Source: Pukyongiella litopenaei
GTDB lineage: Bacteria > Pseudomonadota > Alphaproteobacteria > Rhodobacterales > Rhodobacteraceae
DNA: 64,000 bases
Assembly (NCBI RefSeq): GCF_003008555.2
Contig: NZ_CP027665.1
Span: 248,001-312,000, forward strand
Direction of reading: 5' to 3'
Below the pieces are notes generated by a model, which ran no database searches, was not told where the DNA came from, and was given only the letters and a program-made list of their open reading frames with translations. Made by a program: the position numbers and the translations under genes. Shown piece after piece: positions 55,831 through 64,000 of this stretch (its first letter is position 1; each line of letters starts with the position of its first letter).

Positions 55831-57045
55831 ATGCCCAGCCCTGTAGAAAAAAGATTCCTCAATCGGCGCAGCCCGCCGCATGTCGCCACGCTGATCCTGC
55901 TATCGGGGCTGTCGGCGCTGGCGATGAACGTGTTCCTGCCCAGCCTGCCCCGCATGGCCGAGTATTTCGGCACCGACTATCGCGTCATGCAGCTGTCGGT
56001 CGCGCTCTACCTGGGCAGCAATGCGATCCTGCAGGTCGCGATCGGCCCGATTGCCGACCAGCTCGGCCGGCGGCCGGTGATCCTGTGGGGGGTCGGGTTG
56101 TTCCTGCTGGCGACGCTGGGCTGCATCTTTGCCCCCACGCCCGGCATATTCCTGGCGTTCCGGATGGCGCAGACCACCGTCGCCGTGGGCATGGTTCTAA
56201 GCCGCGCCGCGGTCCGGGACATGTATTCGGAAAACGAAGCCGCGAGCATGATCGGCTATGTGACCATGGGCATGGCGGTGGTGCCGATGATCGGCCCGGC
56301 CATCGGCGGCGTGCTGGATGAGGCCTTTGGCTGGCAGGCCAATTTCTGGCTGCTGGTGCTGCTTGGGCTGGCCACGCTGGCGCTGGCCTGGTCGGATTTC
56401 GGCGAAACCGCGCATCGCAGCGGGCTGACCCTTGGCCAGCAGTTCCGCGAATACCCGGAACTGCTGCTGTCGACGCGGTTCTGGGGCTATTCGCTGGCCT
56501 CCGCGCTGTCGTCGGGCACCTTCTTTGCCTATCTCGGCGGCGCGCCTTTCGTCGGCATGACCGTGTTCGGCATGGACCCCGGGACGCTCGGCCTGTTCTT
56601 CGGTGCGCCCGCGGTGGGGTATTTCCTCGGCAACGGGATCTCGGGACGGTTCTCGGTCCGGATCGGGGTCAACCGCATGGTGCTGTGGGGCTGCCTGATC
56701 AACTGCGTGGGCGTCGGACTGAACCTGTCCATCCTGCTGGCCGGGCTGGGGTCGCCCTATACGTTCTTCGGCCTGATGACGCTCGTGGGCTTGGGCAACG
56801 GGATGTCGATCCCCAATGCCACCGCCGGCGCGCTGTCGGTGCGCCCGCATCTGGCCGGAACCGCATCGGGGCTGTCGGGGGCGATCATGCTGGGCGGCGG
56901 CGCCGCGCTCAGCGCGCTGGCGGGCGCCCTGCTGACACCCGCCACCGGGGCGCTGCCACTGCTGGTTCTGATGGGGCTGACCGGGATCGCCGGCGTCTGG
57001 GCCATCATCGTGGTGATCCGGCGCGAGCGCAGGCTGGGCCTCTGA
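55831..57045 (+). CDS. Bcr/CflA-type multidrug efflux MFS transporter
   Basis: DHA1-group exporter of 404 residues with 12 hydrophobic segments. Typical are SALAMNVFLPSLPRMAEYFG after helix 1, the motif-A loop GPIADQLGRRPVILWG, and AVGMVLSRAAVRDMYSENEA after helix 4. The ATG at 55831 (MPSPVEKRFLNRRSPPHVAT) lacks a strong ribosome site; a TTG at 55816 is an alternative. It lies between pccB (divergent) and the PccR-type regulator (same strand, 99 bp downstream), so it shares the pccB control region. Whether it exports an organic acid of the propionate pathway or an unrelated compound cannot be told. Confidence 0.88.
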   Translation: MPSPVEKRFLNRRSPPHVATLILLSGLSALAMNVFLPSLPRMAEYFGTDYRVMQLSVALYLGSNAILQVAIGPIADQLGRRPVILWGVGLFLLATLGCIFAPTPGIFLAFRMAQTTVAVGMVLSRAAVRDMYSENEAASMIGYVTMGMAVVPMIGPAIGGVLDEAFGWQANFWLLVLLGLATLALAWSDFGETAHRSGLTLGQQFREYPELLLSTRFWGYSLASALSSGTFFAYLGGAPFVGMTVFGMDPGTLGLFFGAPAVGYFLGNGISGRFSVRIGVNRMVLWGCLINCVGVGLNLSILLAGLGSPYTFFGLMTLVGLGNGMSIPNATAGALSVRPHLAGTASGLSGAIMLGGGAALSALAGALLTPATGALPLLVLMGLTGIAGVWAIIVVIRRERRLGL

Positions 57046-57089
57046 TCCTTCCCGCAGTTCCATCCCGCAGCACATCTTGCGCGCGGCGC

Positions 57090-57127
57090 TTTGCAAATCT
57101 AGGCTGCCCGCGTTGCAAACCCGCAAA
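57090..57127 (+). promoter_or_regulatory. TTTGCAAA-type sites in the regulator's own promoter
   Basis: TTTGCAAA (57090-57097), TTGCAAA (57113-57119) and CGCAAA (57122-57127) lie within 38 bp just before the regulator gene. They overlap a weak promoter (TTGCGC at 57077, 17 bp, TAGGCT at 57100) and its start point, a position suited to self-repression. Confidence 0.55.
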
Positions 57128-57144
57128 CACAGGATGGGGCCGCC

Positions 57145-58548
57145 ATGCGAAACCGCAAGCTCTATGCCGGGGCCAAGCTGCGCGAGATGCGCACGCGGCT
57201 GGCACTGACCCAGAAGGATTTCGCCGCGAAACTGGGCGTTTCCCTGCCATACCTGAACCAGATGGAGAACAACAACCGCCCGGTCAGCACGACCGTGGTG
57301 CTGGCGCTGGCGCAGGAATTCGGCATGGACGTGACCGAACTGTCCAGCGGCGACAGCGAACGGATGGTGTCGGACATGCGCGAGGCGCTGGCCGATCCCG
57401 TCTTTGCCGACGCGATGCCGCCGCTGGCGGATCTGCGGCTGGCCGCCTCGAACGCCCCGGCGCTGGCGCGGGCCTTTCTCGAACTGCACCGGTCCTACCG
57501 GCAGAGCCATGAACGGCTGGCATCGCTGGACGAGGCGCTGGGGCGCGAGGATGCCCGCATCCAGGCCAGCCCCTGGGACGAGGTGCGCGATTTCTTCCAC
57601 TATTGCGACAATTACATCGACGCGGTGGATCGCGCCGCCGAACGTTTTGCCGGTGGTCCCGCGACCGGCGTCGAGCCGGTGCGGCAGGCGGCGCTGGCCC
57701 AGCTCTCGGATCGCGGCATCGAGGTGCAGACCGCCGACATGGCGCCGCTGCGGCTCTACGATCCGGACAGCCGGGTGCTGCGGCTGTCCGCCCGCGTGCC
57801 GCCCGAAACCCAGCTGTTCCAGATGCTGCTGCAAGTGGCGCTGCTGCGACAGGATGCGCTGCTCGAAGCCACGCTCGACTTCGCCCGGTTCCAGAGCGAG
57901 GAGGCCCGTGCAATCGCCAAGATCGGCCTGGCGAATTATTATGCCGGCGCGGCGATGATGCCCTACGGCGCCTTTCTCGCCGCGGCTCAGGACCACCGAC
58001 ACGACCTCGAACGGCTGAGCCTGGAATTCGGCGCCTCGATCGAACAGGTGGCCCATCGACTGTCGACCTTGCAGCGGCCAGGCGCCAAGGGGGTGCCGTT
58101 CTTCTTTGCCCGCGTGGACCAGGCCGGGACGATCACCAAGCGCCATTCCGCCACGCGGCTGCAATTCGCCCGGTTCGGCGGTGCCTGCCCGCTGTGGAAC
58201 GTGCATCGGGCCTTCGAGACGCCGGGCCGGTTCCTGCGCCAGCTGGCCGAAACCCCGGACGGCGTGCGCTATGTCAACCTCGCCCGGGACGTATCGAAAC
58301 CGGGCGGATCATGGGGTGCGCCCGTCCGCCGCTATGCCATCGCGCTGGGTTGCGAGGTCCGCCACGCCGGATCGCTGGTCTATGCGGACAATCTCGATAT
58401 CGACAACGCCAATGCCTATGAGCCGATCGGCATTTCCTGCCGCATCTGCGAACGGCGCGACTGTCACCAGAGATCGGTGCCGCCGCTGGAACGCAGGCTG
58501 ACCGTCGAGGCCAATGAACGCGGCATCCTGCCCTATCGGGTCGGCTGA
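57145..58548 (+). CDS. pccR: short-chain fatty acyl-CoA regulator (PccR/ScfR family)
   Basis: Transcription regulator of 467 residues. An XRE helix-turn-helix occupies about residues 8-65 (KLREMRTRLALTQKDFAAKL, then VSLPYLNQMENNNRPVS). A middle region of the IrrE/DUF955 type follows (about 150-290; it lacks an HExxH), then a C-terminal DUF2083-type domain ending with four cysteines in GISCRICERRDCHQRSVPPL. This three-part design is that of ScfR proteins; PccR in Rhodobacter sphaeroides controls propionyl-CoA carboxylase in response to acyl-CoA. The nearby pccB and the TTTGCAAA sites before pccB and before this gene fit the same role here. The start follows ACAGGATGGGGCCGCC. Confidence 0.9.
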   Translation: MRNRKLYAGAKLREMRTRLALTQKDFAAKLGVSLPYLNQMENNNRPVSTTVVLALAQEFGMDVTELSSGDSERMVSDMREALADPVFADAMPPLADLRLAASNAPALARAFLELHRSYRQSHERLASLDEALGREDARIQASPWDEVRDFFHYCDNYIDAVDRAAERFAGGPATGVEPVRQAALAQLSDRGIEVQTADMAPLRLYDPDSRVLRLSARVPPETQLFQMLLQVALLRQDALLEATLDFARFQSEEARAIAKIGLANYYAGAAMMPYGAFLAAAQDHRHDLERLSLEFGASIEQVAHRLSTLQRPGAKGVPFFFARVDQAGTITKRHSATRLQFARFGGACPLWNVHRAFETPGRFLRQLAETPDGVRYVNLARDVSKPGGSWGAPVRRYAIALGCEVRHAGSLVYADNLDIDNANAYEPIGISCRICERRDCHQRSVPPLERRLTVEANERGILPYRVG

Positions 58549-58589
58549 GCCATCCGCGCCGATGACGGCCAGCGGGTCACGACCGTGCA

Positions 58590-58622
58590 ACCGCCCGGCA
58601 AACAGCCTGCTTGCCGGGCGGT
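58590..58622. terminator. bidirectional hairpin between convergent genes
   Basis: Perfect 12-bp inverted repeat ACCGCCCGGCAA/TTGCCGGGCGGT with a 9-base loop, between the ends of the pccR-like gene and the DUF465 gene. It lacks T-runs on either side but is very stable and ideally placed for both. Confidence 0.6.
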
Positions 58623-58650
58623 GTCTCGCGCAATGCCGCCATGTTCCGGG

Positions 58651-58890
58651 TCAGCCGTCCGACAGCATGGTCCAGATCTGGTCCTTCAGCAGCGCCCGTT
58701 TCTTGCGCAGTTCCACCTCGGCCAGATCCTCGATCGGCTCGACATTCGTCTCGGCGCGATGCACCGTGCGGTTGATCTCATGATATTCGTCGGCCAGCCG
58801 GGCGAAATGCGCGTCTTCCCGTTTCAGGCGGCTCATCAGGTCGATCTTGTCGGGGAATTCCTCGGCCAGTTCGTGCGGAGTGTGGGACAT
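58651..58890 (-). CDS. DUF465 (YdcH-like) protein
   Basis: Small protein of 79 residues, almost entirely helical and highly charged: MSHTPHELAEEFPDKIDLMS, DAHFARLADEYHEINRTVHR, EDLAEVELRKKRALLKDQIW. The PHELAEEFP start, HFARLADEYHEIN core and LRKKRALLKDQI end are diagnostic for DUF465, predicted to form a coiled-coil hairpin. Function is unknown. A ribosome site TAGGAGAATCGC precedes the ATG. It lies 92 bp downstream of the thermonuclease-like gene on the same strand, with an inverted repeat between them. Confidence 0.88.
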   Translation of the reverse strand: MSHTPHELAEEFPDKIDLMSRLKREDAHFARLADEYHEINRTVHRAETNVEPIEDLAEVELRKKRALLKDQIWTMLSDG

Positions 58891-58982
58891 GCGATTCTCC
58901 TATGTCGCGGTTTCGTCCGAGATTTCCACGCCGCGCGATCCGGTTCCTTGACTCCGGTCAAACCGGAGCCGGATCCACAACT

Positions 58983-59666
58983 TTATCGGCGCGCCCGCCG
59001 CCAGCCCGCGGCCCGTGCCTCGGCTTCGGAACAGAACCAGCGTTCCCCCTTTGCCGGGTTGATGCGCGTCCGGTCGTAATGCTGTTGCCCCGGCATGTGA
59101 TAGATGCGCGCGCCCTTGGACGAGACGTTGCCCTTGATCGGACAGCCCGCATTCGCGGCCGCGACCTGCTGCGCGGCCGCCGCCCCCGCATCGCGCCGGG
59201 CCGCGCGGTAATCGGACGGGCGCTGCACCTGCCCGGCGTGCAACCCGCGCGCATTCACCGCCGCGCCCTTTTCGTCCAGATCGTAATCCATCGAGTACCG
59301 GCGAAAGGCAAAGGCCACGCCCTCGGCCACCAGTTCGCGCCCGGCATCCCGGCCGCCGACCATGCAGCGCGCCACGATCCGGCCATAGCGGTCGGTATCC
59401 ACCGGCGTGCACACCGCGTGGCGGCCCTGGAACCGCAGCCGCGTCTGCCGGGTAGCCCAGTCGCCGCAGCGCCAGGACGAACCGTCGGCGCGTCTGCAGG
59501 TCTGCGCCGCCTCGGGCGCGTCGATCCCGTGCAGGCGCACCCGCGCGCCGCCCACATCCCAGGTATCGGCATCGACGACCTCGATCACCCCGGTGACCGC
59601 CGGAGCGGCGACGAGGTGCGCGACGGGCATCGTTGCCAGAACGAAGGCGGTACAAACTCTTAACAT
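58983..59666 (-). CDS. secreted thermonuclease-like protein (SNase domain)
   Basis: Staphylococcal-nuclease-type protein of 227 residues, probably exported (MLRVCTAFVLATMPVAHLVA signal). The SNase OB-fold covers about residues 25-135: VIEVVDADTWDVGGARVRLH, GIDAPEAAQTC and DRYGRIVARCMVGGRDAGRE, with the conserved Asp and Arg positions; catalytic Arg/Glu are recognisable as R in ARVRLHGID and RYGR. The C-terminal 55 residues (GCPIKGNVSSKGARIYHMPG, then INPAKGERWFCSEAEARAAG) form a small domain seen in other surface-linked nucleases and competence-type proteins. It may degrade external DNA or RNA. No clear ribosome site precedes the start. Confidence 0.84.
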   Translation of the reverse strand: MLRVCTAFVLATMPVAHLVAAPAVTGVIEVVDADTWDVGGARVRLHGIDAPEAAQTCRRADGSSWRCGDWATRQTRLRFQGRHAVCTPVDTDRYGRIVARCMVGGRDAGRELVAEGVAFAFRRYSMDYDLDEKGAAVNARGLHAGQVQRPSDYRAARRDAGAAAAQQVAAANAGCPIKGNVSSKGARIYHMPGQQHYDRTRINPAKGERWFCSEAEARAAGWRRARR

Positions 59667-59732
59667 CCGGTTAATATGGGCAGCGCGTGCCGCCCGCGCA
59701 ATCGGACGCGTGCAGAAAAATCCGGTCAGGTC

Positions 59733-61394
59733 CTACCGCTGGGCGGTCTCCCATCGGGGATGTATCCACGGGCTGTCATTCGCGCGTGGCAGCGGGGCGC
59801 GGCCCAGGACATGATCCGAGATCTTTTCACCCACCATGATCGACGGCGCGTTCAGGTTGCCATTGGTGATGCGCGGAAATATCGAACTGTCCGCCACCCG
59901 CAACGCCTCGATGCCGATCACCCGGCCGGCCCGGTCCACCACCGCCTCCGGGTCGTCGGCCCGGCCCATCCGGCAGGTTCCGCAGGGATGAAAGGCGCTC
60001 TCGGCATGATCGGCGATGAACCCGTCGAGGTCATCGTCGCTCTGCAATTCCGCGCCCGGCTGGATCTCGTGCCCCGCGAAGGGTGCAAATGCCGGCTGGG
60101 CAAAGATCTCGCGGGTCAGCCGGATACAGGTGCGGAACTCGTCCCAGTCGCTGTCATGGGACATGTAGTTGAAGCGGATCACCGGCGCATCCCCGGCCCG
60201 GCCGGACCGCAGCGACACCCGGCCCCGGCTTTTCGATCGCATCGGCCCGACATGGGCCTGGAACCCGTGGCCCTCGGCGGCGGCCTTGCCGTCATATCGC
60301 ACCGCGATGGGCAGGAAATGATACTGGATATCCGGATAGGCGATCCCCGCCCGCGACCGGATGAAGGCCGCGCTTTCGAACTGGTTGGACGCGCCCAGCC
60401 CGGTGCCGGTGAACAGCCACTGCGCCCCGATCAGCGCCTTGCTGGCGAGGTTCCAGTGCTTGTAGAGCGTGACCGGCTGGCTGGCGGCCATCTGGATATA
60501 GAGTTCCAAATGATCCTGCAGGTTGCCGCCGACGCCGGGCCTGTCGGCCAGCACCTCGATACCGTGCCCGGCCAGATGCGCGGCGGGGCCGATGCCCGAC
60601 AGCATCAGCAGCTTGGGCGAGTTGATCGAACTGGCGGCGAGGATCACCTCGCGGCGCGCGCGCACGATTTCGGGCCTGCCCGCGCGGGTGATCTCGACCC
60701 CGGTCGCGCGCCCGTCCTCGATCACCACGCGCGTGGCCAGGCCGCGCAGCAGATCGCAGTTGGGCCGGGACAGCGCCGGGCGCAGATAGGCATTGGCCGC
60801 CGACCAGCGCCGCCCCTTCCAGACGGTCTGTTCCATCGGGCCGAAGCCTTCCTGTTTCTCGCCGTTATAGTCGCCGGTGACCTGGTATCCCGCCTGTTGC
60901 CCCGCCTCGACAAAGGCATGAAACAGCGGGTTCGCCCGCGGCCCGCGGGTCACATGCAGCGGCCCGTCGGTGCCGCGCCAGCGCGGATCGCCGCCATGGC
61001 CGCCGTCATGCCAATGCTCCATCCGCCTGAAATAGGGCAGCACGTCGGCATAGGCCCAGCCCTCGGCCCCGCTTTCGGCCCAGTGGTCGAAATCCATCGC
61101 GTGGCCACGGACATAGACCATGCCGTTGATCGAGGACGAACCGCCGATGACCTTGCCGCGCGGGCAGACCAGCCGGCGGTTGTTCAGGTGCGGTTCGGGT
61201 TCCGAGCGATACCCCCAGTCGTAGCGTGCCATGTTCATCGGATAGCTCAGCGCGGCGGGCATCTGGATGAACGGGCCGGCATCGGTGCCGCCATGTTCGA
61301 TCACCAGCACCGAGGCACCAGCCTCGCTCAGGCGATACGCGAGCGCACAGCCGGCGGACCCGGCTCCGACGATGACGAAATCGGCCTCCATCAT
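59733..61394 (-). CDS. betA: choline dehydrogenase
   Basis: FAD-dependent GMC-family oxidoreductase, 553 residues, oxidising choline to betaine aldehyde at the membrane. The Rossmann motif is [20 protein letters not shown] near the N-terminus; [20 protein letters not shown] is the GMC signature 1, and [20 protein letters not shown] the second. The C-terminal [19 protein letters not shown] contains the catalytic His region, and [20 protein letters not shown] follows. Its ATG overlaps the stop of the GST gene (CGATGATG), completing the betC-betB-GST-betA operon. The operon makes glycine betaine, an osmoprotectant, or feeds it into catabolism. Confidence 0.93.
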   Translation of the reverse strand: MMEADFVIVGAGSAGCALAYRLSEAGASVLVIEHGGTDAGPFIQMPAALSYPMNMARYDWGYRSEPEPHLNNRRLVCPRGKVIGGSSSINGMVYVRGHAMDFDHWAESGAEGWAYADVLPYFRRMEHWHDGGHGGDPRWRGTDGPLHVTRGPRANPLFHAFVEAGQQAGYQVTGDYNGEKQEGFGPMEQTVWKGRRWSAANAYLRPALSRPNCDLLRGLATRVVIEDGRATGVEITRAGRPEIVRARREVILAASSINSPKLLMLSGIGPAAHLAGHGIEVLADRPGVGGNLQDHLELYIQMAASQPVTLYKHWNLASKALIGAQWLFTGTGLGASNQFESAAFIRSRAGIAYPDIQYHFLPIAVRYDGKAAAEGHGFQAHVGPMRSKSRGRVSLRSGRAGDAPVIRFNYMSHDSDWDEFRTCIRLTREIFAQPAFAPFAGHEIQPGAELQSDDDLDGFIADHAESAFHPCGTCRMGRADDPEAVVDRAGRVIGIEALRVADSSIFPRITNGNLNAPSIMVGEKISDHVLGRAPLPRANDSPWIHPRWETAQR

Positions 61395-62050
61395 CGGGCG
61401 TCCGGGTGGGCCAGAATGGCATAATCGACCATGACGTGATCGCGAAAGCCGGGCCGGGCCGAAATCCGGTCATACCAGCGGGCCACGTTTTCGAGGCGTT
61501 GCCTAGGTATATCAATATCATAATAGCGATACATGATGTGACCGGCAACGATATCGGCGAGGCTGAATGCCGGTCCCGCCACGAAATCGCGGCCGGTCAG
61601 CGCCGCATCCAGCCTGGCCAGTTCGCCTTCGAACGCCGCCACCGCGGCCAGCAGCGCGGCCTCGTCTCGGCCCTTCGCGGCGGTGCGCACACGCGCCCAG
61701 AAAATCGGCCCGGTAAAGGCCGTGGCAAGCGACAGCTTGGCCCATTCGGCCCACATGTCCACCTGCGCACACGCAACCGGGTCCGCCGGCCAGACGGCAC
61801 CGCCATCACCGTAGCGCGCGGCGAGATAGCGCAGGATCGCGCAGCTTTCCCAGACCGTCAGGTCACCGTCGCACAGCACCGGCACCAGCCCGTGCGGGTT
61901 CAGGGCGCGGAACTCGGGCGTGTCCAGCCCGCCATGCACATGGCCGTAATCGAGCCGTTCCGCCGTCAGGCCCAGTTCGGCCAGGCCCCACATCACCGCC
62001 TGCACGTTGGACGAGGTCGCGCGCCCGTAAACCGTGATCCCGCCCGCCAT
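61391..62050 (-). CDS. glutathione S-transferase family protein
   Basis: GST-fold protein of 219 residues lying between betB and betA. The N-terminal thioredoxin-like domain begins [20 protein letters not shown], with a Ser at the catalytic position, and has the glutathione-site motif [20 protein letters not shown]. The all-helical C-terminal domain carries [20 protein letters not shown] with the conserved N-capping Asp. It is linked by ATGA overlaps to both neighbours, so it is a fixed member of the operon. A role in choline metabolism, perhaps handling the reactive betaine aldehyde, is inferred only from position. Confidence 0.9.
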   Translation of the reverse strand: MAGGITVYGRATSSNVQAVMWGLAELGLTAERLDYGHVHGGLDTPEFRALNPHGLVPVLCDGDLTVWESCAILRYLAARYGDGGAVWPADPVACAQVDMWAEWAKLSLATAFTGPIFWARVRTAAKGRDEAALLAAVAAFEGELARLDAALTGRDFVAGPAFSLADIVAGHIMYRYYDIDIPRQRLENVARWYDRISARPGFRDHVMVDYAILAHPDAR

Positions 62051-63507
62051 CAGAACGGTGCCTCCAGCGCACCCATGCGCACGAAAACCGATTTGAGCTG
62101 CGAATAATGCTCGATCGCGGCAGCGGCGTTTTCGCGCCCCACGCCCGACAGCTTGGCACCGCCGAACGGCACCTCGACCGGGGCGTCATTGTAGGAGTTG
62201 ATGAAACAGGTGCCCGCCTCGAACGCCGCCGCGACCCGGTGCGCCCGGGCCAGATCAGAGGTGAACACCCCGGCGGCGAGGCCGAACTCGGTCGCATTGG
62301 CGCGCGCGATCGCCTCGTCCTCGGTGTCGAACCCCAGCACCGCCATGACCGGGCCGAAGATTTCCTCGCGGGCGATCACCATGTCGTCGGTCACGTCCGC
62401 GAACACCGTGGGTTCCAGGTAGAACCCGGGGCGGTCGATGCGCCCGCCGCCGCAGACCAGCCGCGCGCCTTCGGCCCGGCCCTGTTCGACATAGCCCAGC
62501 ACGATGTTCATCTGTGCCTCGCTGACCATCGGGCCGAAATTCACCGCCGGGTCCAGCGGGTCGCCGATCACCACGCCGCGCAGCCGTTCGGCCAGCCGGG
62601 CCAGGAACGCCTCGCGCATGCCGTTCTGCACGAAAACCCGCGTGCCGTTGGAACAGACCTGGCCGGAGGAATAGAAATTGCCCAGGATCGCGCCGGACAC
62701 CGCGCTGTCGAGATCGGCATCGTCAAAGACCAGCAACGGCGACTTGCCGCCCAGTTCCATGGTGACATGCTTGATGCCGGCGGCGGCGGCGGCATAGACC
62801 TTGCGCCCGGTGGGCACCGACCCGGTCAGCGACACCTTGTCCACCCGCGCGTCCCCGACCAGCGACGCCCCCACCGCGCCGCGCCCCTGGATCACGTTGT
62901 AGAGCCCGGCGGGAAGCCCGGCCTCGTGCAGGATCTCGGCCACCTTCAAGGCGCAGAGCGGCGTGGTTTCAGACGGTTTGAAGATCATCGCGTTGCCACA
63001 GGCCAGCGCCGGCGCGCCCTTCCAGCAGGCGATCTGGGTCGGGTAGTTCCAGGCCCCGATCCCCACGCACAGCCCCAGCGGCTCGCGCCTCGTATAGGCC
63101 CAGTTTTCGCCCAGCGGGATATGCTGCCCGGTCAGGGTCGCCGCCATGCCACCAAAATACTCCAGCGCATCGGCGCCGCTGGTGGCGTCGGCCACCGAGG
63201 TTTCCTGGTAGGGTTTGCCGGTATCGCGCGTTTCCAGTACCGACAGGTCGTGATTGCGGTCGCGCATGATCGCGGCGGCGCGGCGCAGGATCCGCCCGCG
63301 TTCGGTGCCGGTCATCGCCGCCCAGGCCGCCTGTGCCGCGCGGGCAGACGCGATCGCGCGGTCGACGATGGCCGGGGTGGCCTCGTGCACGGTGGCGATC
63401 ACCGCGCCGGTGGCGGGACAGATCACCTCGATCGGCGTGCCGGTGTCGTCCTCGACATAGGCGCCGTCGATGAAATGGCTGGCTTTGGGCTGGGTCGGGT
63501 AGGTCAT
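62050..63507 (-). CDS. betB: betaine aldehyde dehydrogenase
   Basis: NAD(P)-dependent aldehyde dehydrogenase of 485 residues converting betaine aldehyde to glycine betaine. Features: [20 protein letters not shown] start, [20 protein letters not shown] cofactor region, [18 protein letters not shown] with the catalytic Glu, [15 protein letters not shown] with the nucleophilic Cys, and [20 protein letters not shown]. These match BetB. The ATG at 63507 overlaps the betC stop (ATGA), and the stop overlaps the GST start. A frame open 50 codons further upstream runs inside betC and is not coding. Confidence 0.94.
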   Translation of the reverse strand: MTYPTQPKASHFIDGAYVEDDTGTPIEVICPATGAVIATVHEATPAIVDRAIASARAAQAAWAAMTGTERGRILRRAAAIMRDRNHDLSVLETRDTGKPYQETSVADATSGADALEYFGGMAATLTGQHIPLGENWAYTRREPLGLCVGIGAWNYPTQIACWKGAPALACGNAMIFKPSETTPLCALKVAEILHEAGLPAGLYNVIQGRGAVGASLVGDARVDKVSLTGSVPTGRKVYAAAAAGIKHVTMELGGKSPLLVFDDADLDSAVSGAILGNFYSSGQVCSNGTRVFVQNGMREAFLARLAERLRGVVIGDPLDPAVNFGPMVSEAQMNIVLGYVEQGRAEGARLVCGGGRIDRPGFYLEPTVFADVTDDMVIAREEIFGPVMAVLGFDTEDEAIARANATEFGLAAGVFTSDLARAHRVAAAFEAGTCFINSYNDAPVEVPFGGAKLSGVGRENAAAAIEHYSQLKSVFVRMGALEAPF

Positions 63508-64000
63508 CGGGATTTTTTGCCTCCGGCGGGGATATTTCTGGCAAGAGGACGGGGCTGGACAGCGCGCGGCGCCCGCTGCCTGTCCTCGAGGTCGTTCAGG
63601 TCGAGATGGTTGCGCATGTAGCGTTCGCTGGCGCGTTGCAGCGGCTGGTAGTCCCACGGGTAGTGGCCACCCCGGCGCAGCGCATCATAGACCAGCAGGC
63701 GGCGGGCCTGGCTTGCCCGCACCTGCGCATCGAACCGGTCGAGATCCCAGCGCGCGCCTGCCTCGGCGCGAAAGGCGGCGAGCGTTTCGGCATGGGCCGG
63801 GTCGGCCGCGCAGTTGTGCAGTTCCCGCGGGTCGCGGTCCAGGTCGAACAGCTGTTCGGGATCGGCAGCGCAGGCGGTGTATTTCCAGCGCCCGCGGCAC
63901 AGGCCGACCAGCGGCGCGACCGAGGCTTCGGCGGCATATTCCATCGCCACCGGCGCGTCGCGCCCCTGCCCCTGCATCAGCGGCAGCAGGCTTTGGCCAT
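63504..64000 (-). CDS. betC: choline-sulfatase, C-terminal part (5' end outside window)
   Basis: C-terminal 165 residues or so of choline-sulfatase, which releases choline from choline-O-sulfate. The frame is open to the window edge, so the catalytic Cys/Ser and metal sites lie outside. The visible end is typical of Bet[61 protein letters not shown] and [20 protein letters not shown]. The last 14 or so codons ([14 protein letters not shown]) are formed by copy C of the dispersed motif and look like an addition to the normal C-terminus. It is the first visible gene of the bet operon. Confidence 0.9.
   Translation of the reverse strand, partial: GQSLLPLMQGQGRDAPVAMEYAAEASVAPLVGLCRGRWKYTACAADPEQLFDLDRDPRELHNCAADPAHAETLAAFRAEAGARWDLDRFDAQVRASQARRLLVYDALRRGGHYPWDYQPLQRASERYMRNHLDLNDLEDRQRAPRAVQPRPLARNIPAGGKKSR
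63519..63550 (-). repeat. dispersed motif, copy C, inside the betC 3' end
   Basis: Minus-strand reading CCTCTTGCCAGAAATATCC and on to GCCGGAGGC, 29 of 30 bases identical to copy A at 12121-12153. Unlike the other copies it lies within a reading frame, encoding most of the last residues of betC. Confidence 0.7.

Overview
High-GC alphaproteobacterial chromosome. Gene content and order point to the Rhodobacteraceae/Roseobacter group: secG-pyrG, lolD-lolC/E-proS, AI-2E family-hdaA-ppk-ppx, a pccB-pccA-mcm locus with a PccR/ScfR-type regulator, and a choline-sulfate bet operon. No rRNA, tRNA, phage, insertion sequence or CRISPR array was seen. Nearly all sequence is coding, and many neighbouring genes overlap by ATGA.

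Layout. Bases 1-9.9 kb: gyrA 3' end, an M32 carboxypeptidase, heme A synthase, a TrmJ-type methyltransferase, a ThiE-like protein, a pseudouridine kinase/glycosidase pair, a DUF502 membrane protein, a patatin and 3-hydroxybutyrate dehydrogenase. The gap at 9.9-10.2 kb carries a probable small RNA gene, divergent from an oligopeptide-type solute-binding protein. 12-19 kb: a cupin regulator divergent from an acyl-CoA synthetase/DsbA/K+ channel operon, a Bcr/CflA exporter and a TPR protein.

18.8-28.1 kb is the most interesting part. A TetR gene heads an operon with a PaaG-like crotonase, an acyl-CoA ligase and two short hot-dog proteins. Facing it is a branched-chain-type ABC operon (binding protein, two ATPases, two permeases) ending in an alpha/beta hydrolase. 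The same 20-bp palindrome, with one difference, lies in both promoters. The two operons therefore look like one regulon for uptake and CoA-dependent breakdown of an unidentified organic acid. The livG-like ATPase gene has a one-base deletion near its 3' end. A cobalt-type nitrile hydratase (alpha, beta, accessory) lies immediately beyond.

30-46 kb is housekeeping: secG, pyrG, lolD, lolC/E, proS, an SLC13 permease, an AI-2E family protein, hdaA, ppk, ppx, then smaller genes (EEP hydrolase, TerB-DnaJ protein, GNAT, VOC). 46.7-58.5 kb holds the propionyl-CoA to succinyl-CoA route: methylmalonyl-CoA mutase, pccA, pccB and the ScfR/PccR regulator, with TTTGCAAA-type sites upstream of pccB and of the regulator. 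Several unknown small genes sit between them, including a 21-codon ORF with its own promoter. 58.6-64 kb: DUF465, a thermonuclease-like protein, and an overlapping operon betC-betB-GST-betA for choline sulfate to glycine betaine. betC runs off the window. A 30-bp intergenic motif occurs three times (12.1, 46.65 and 63.5 kb).
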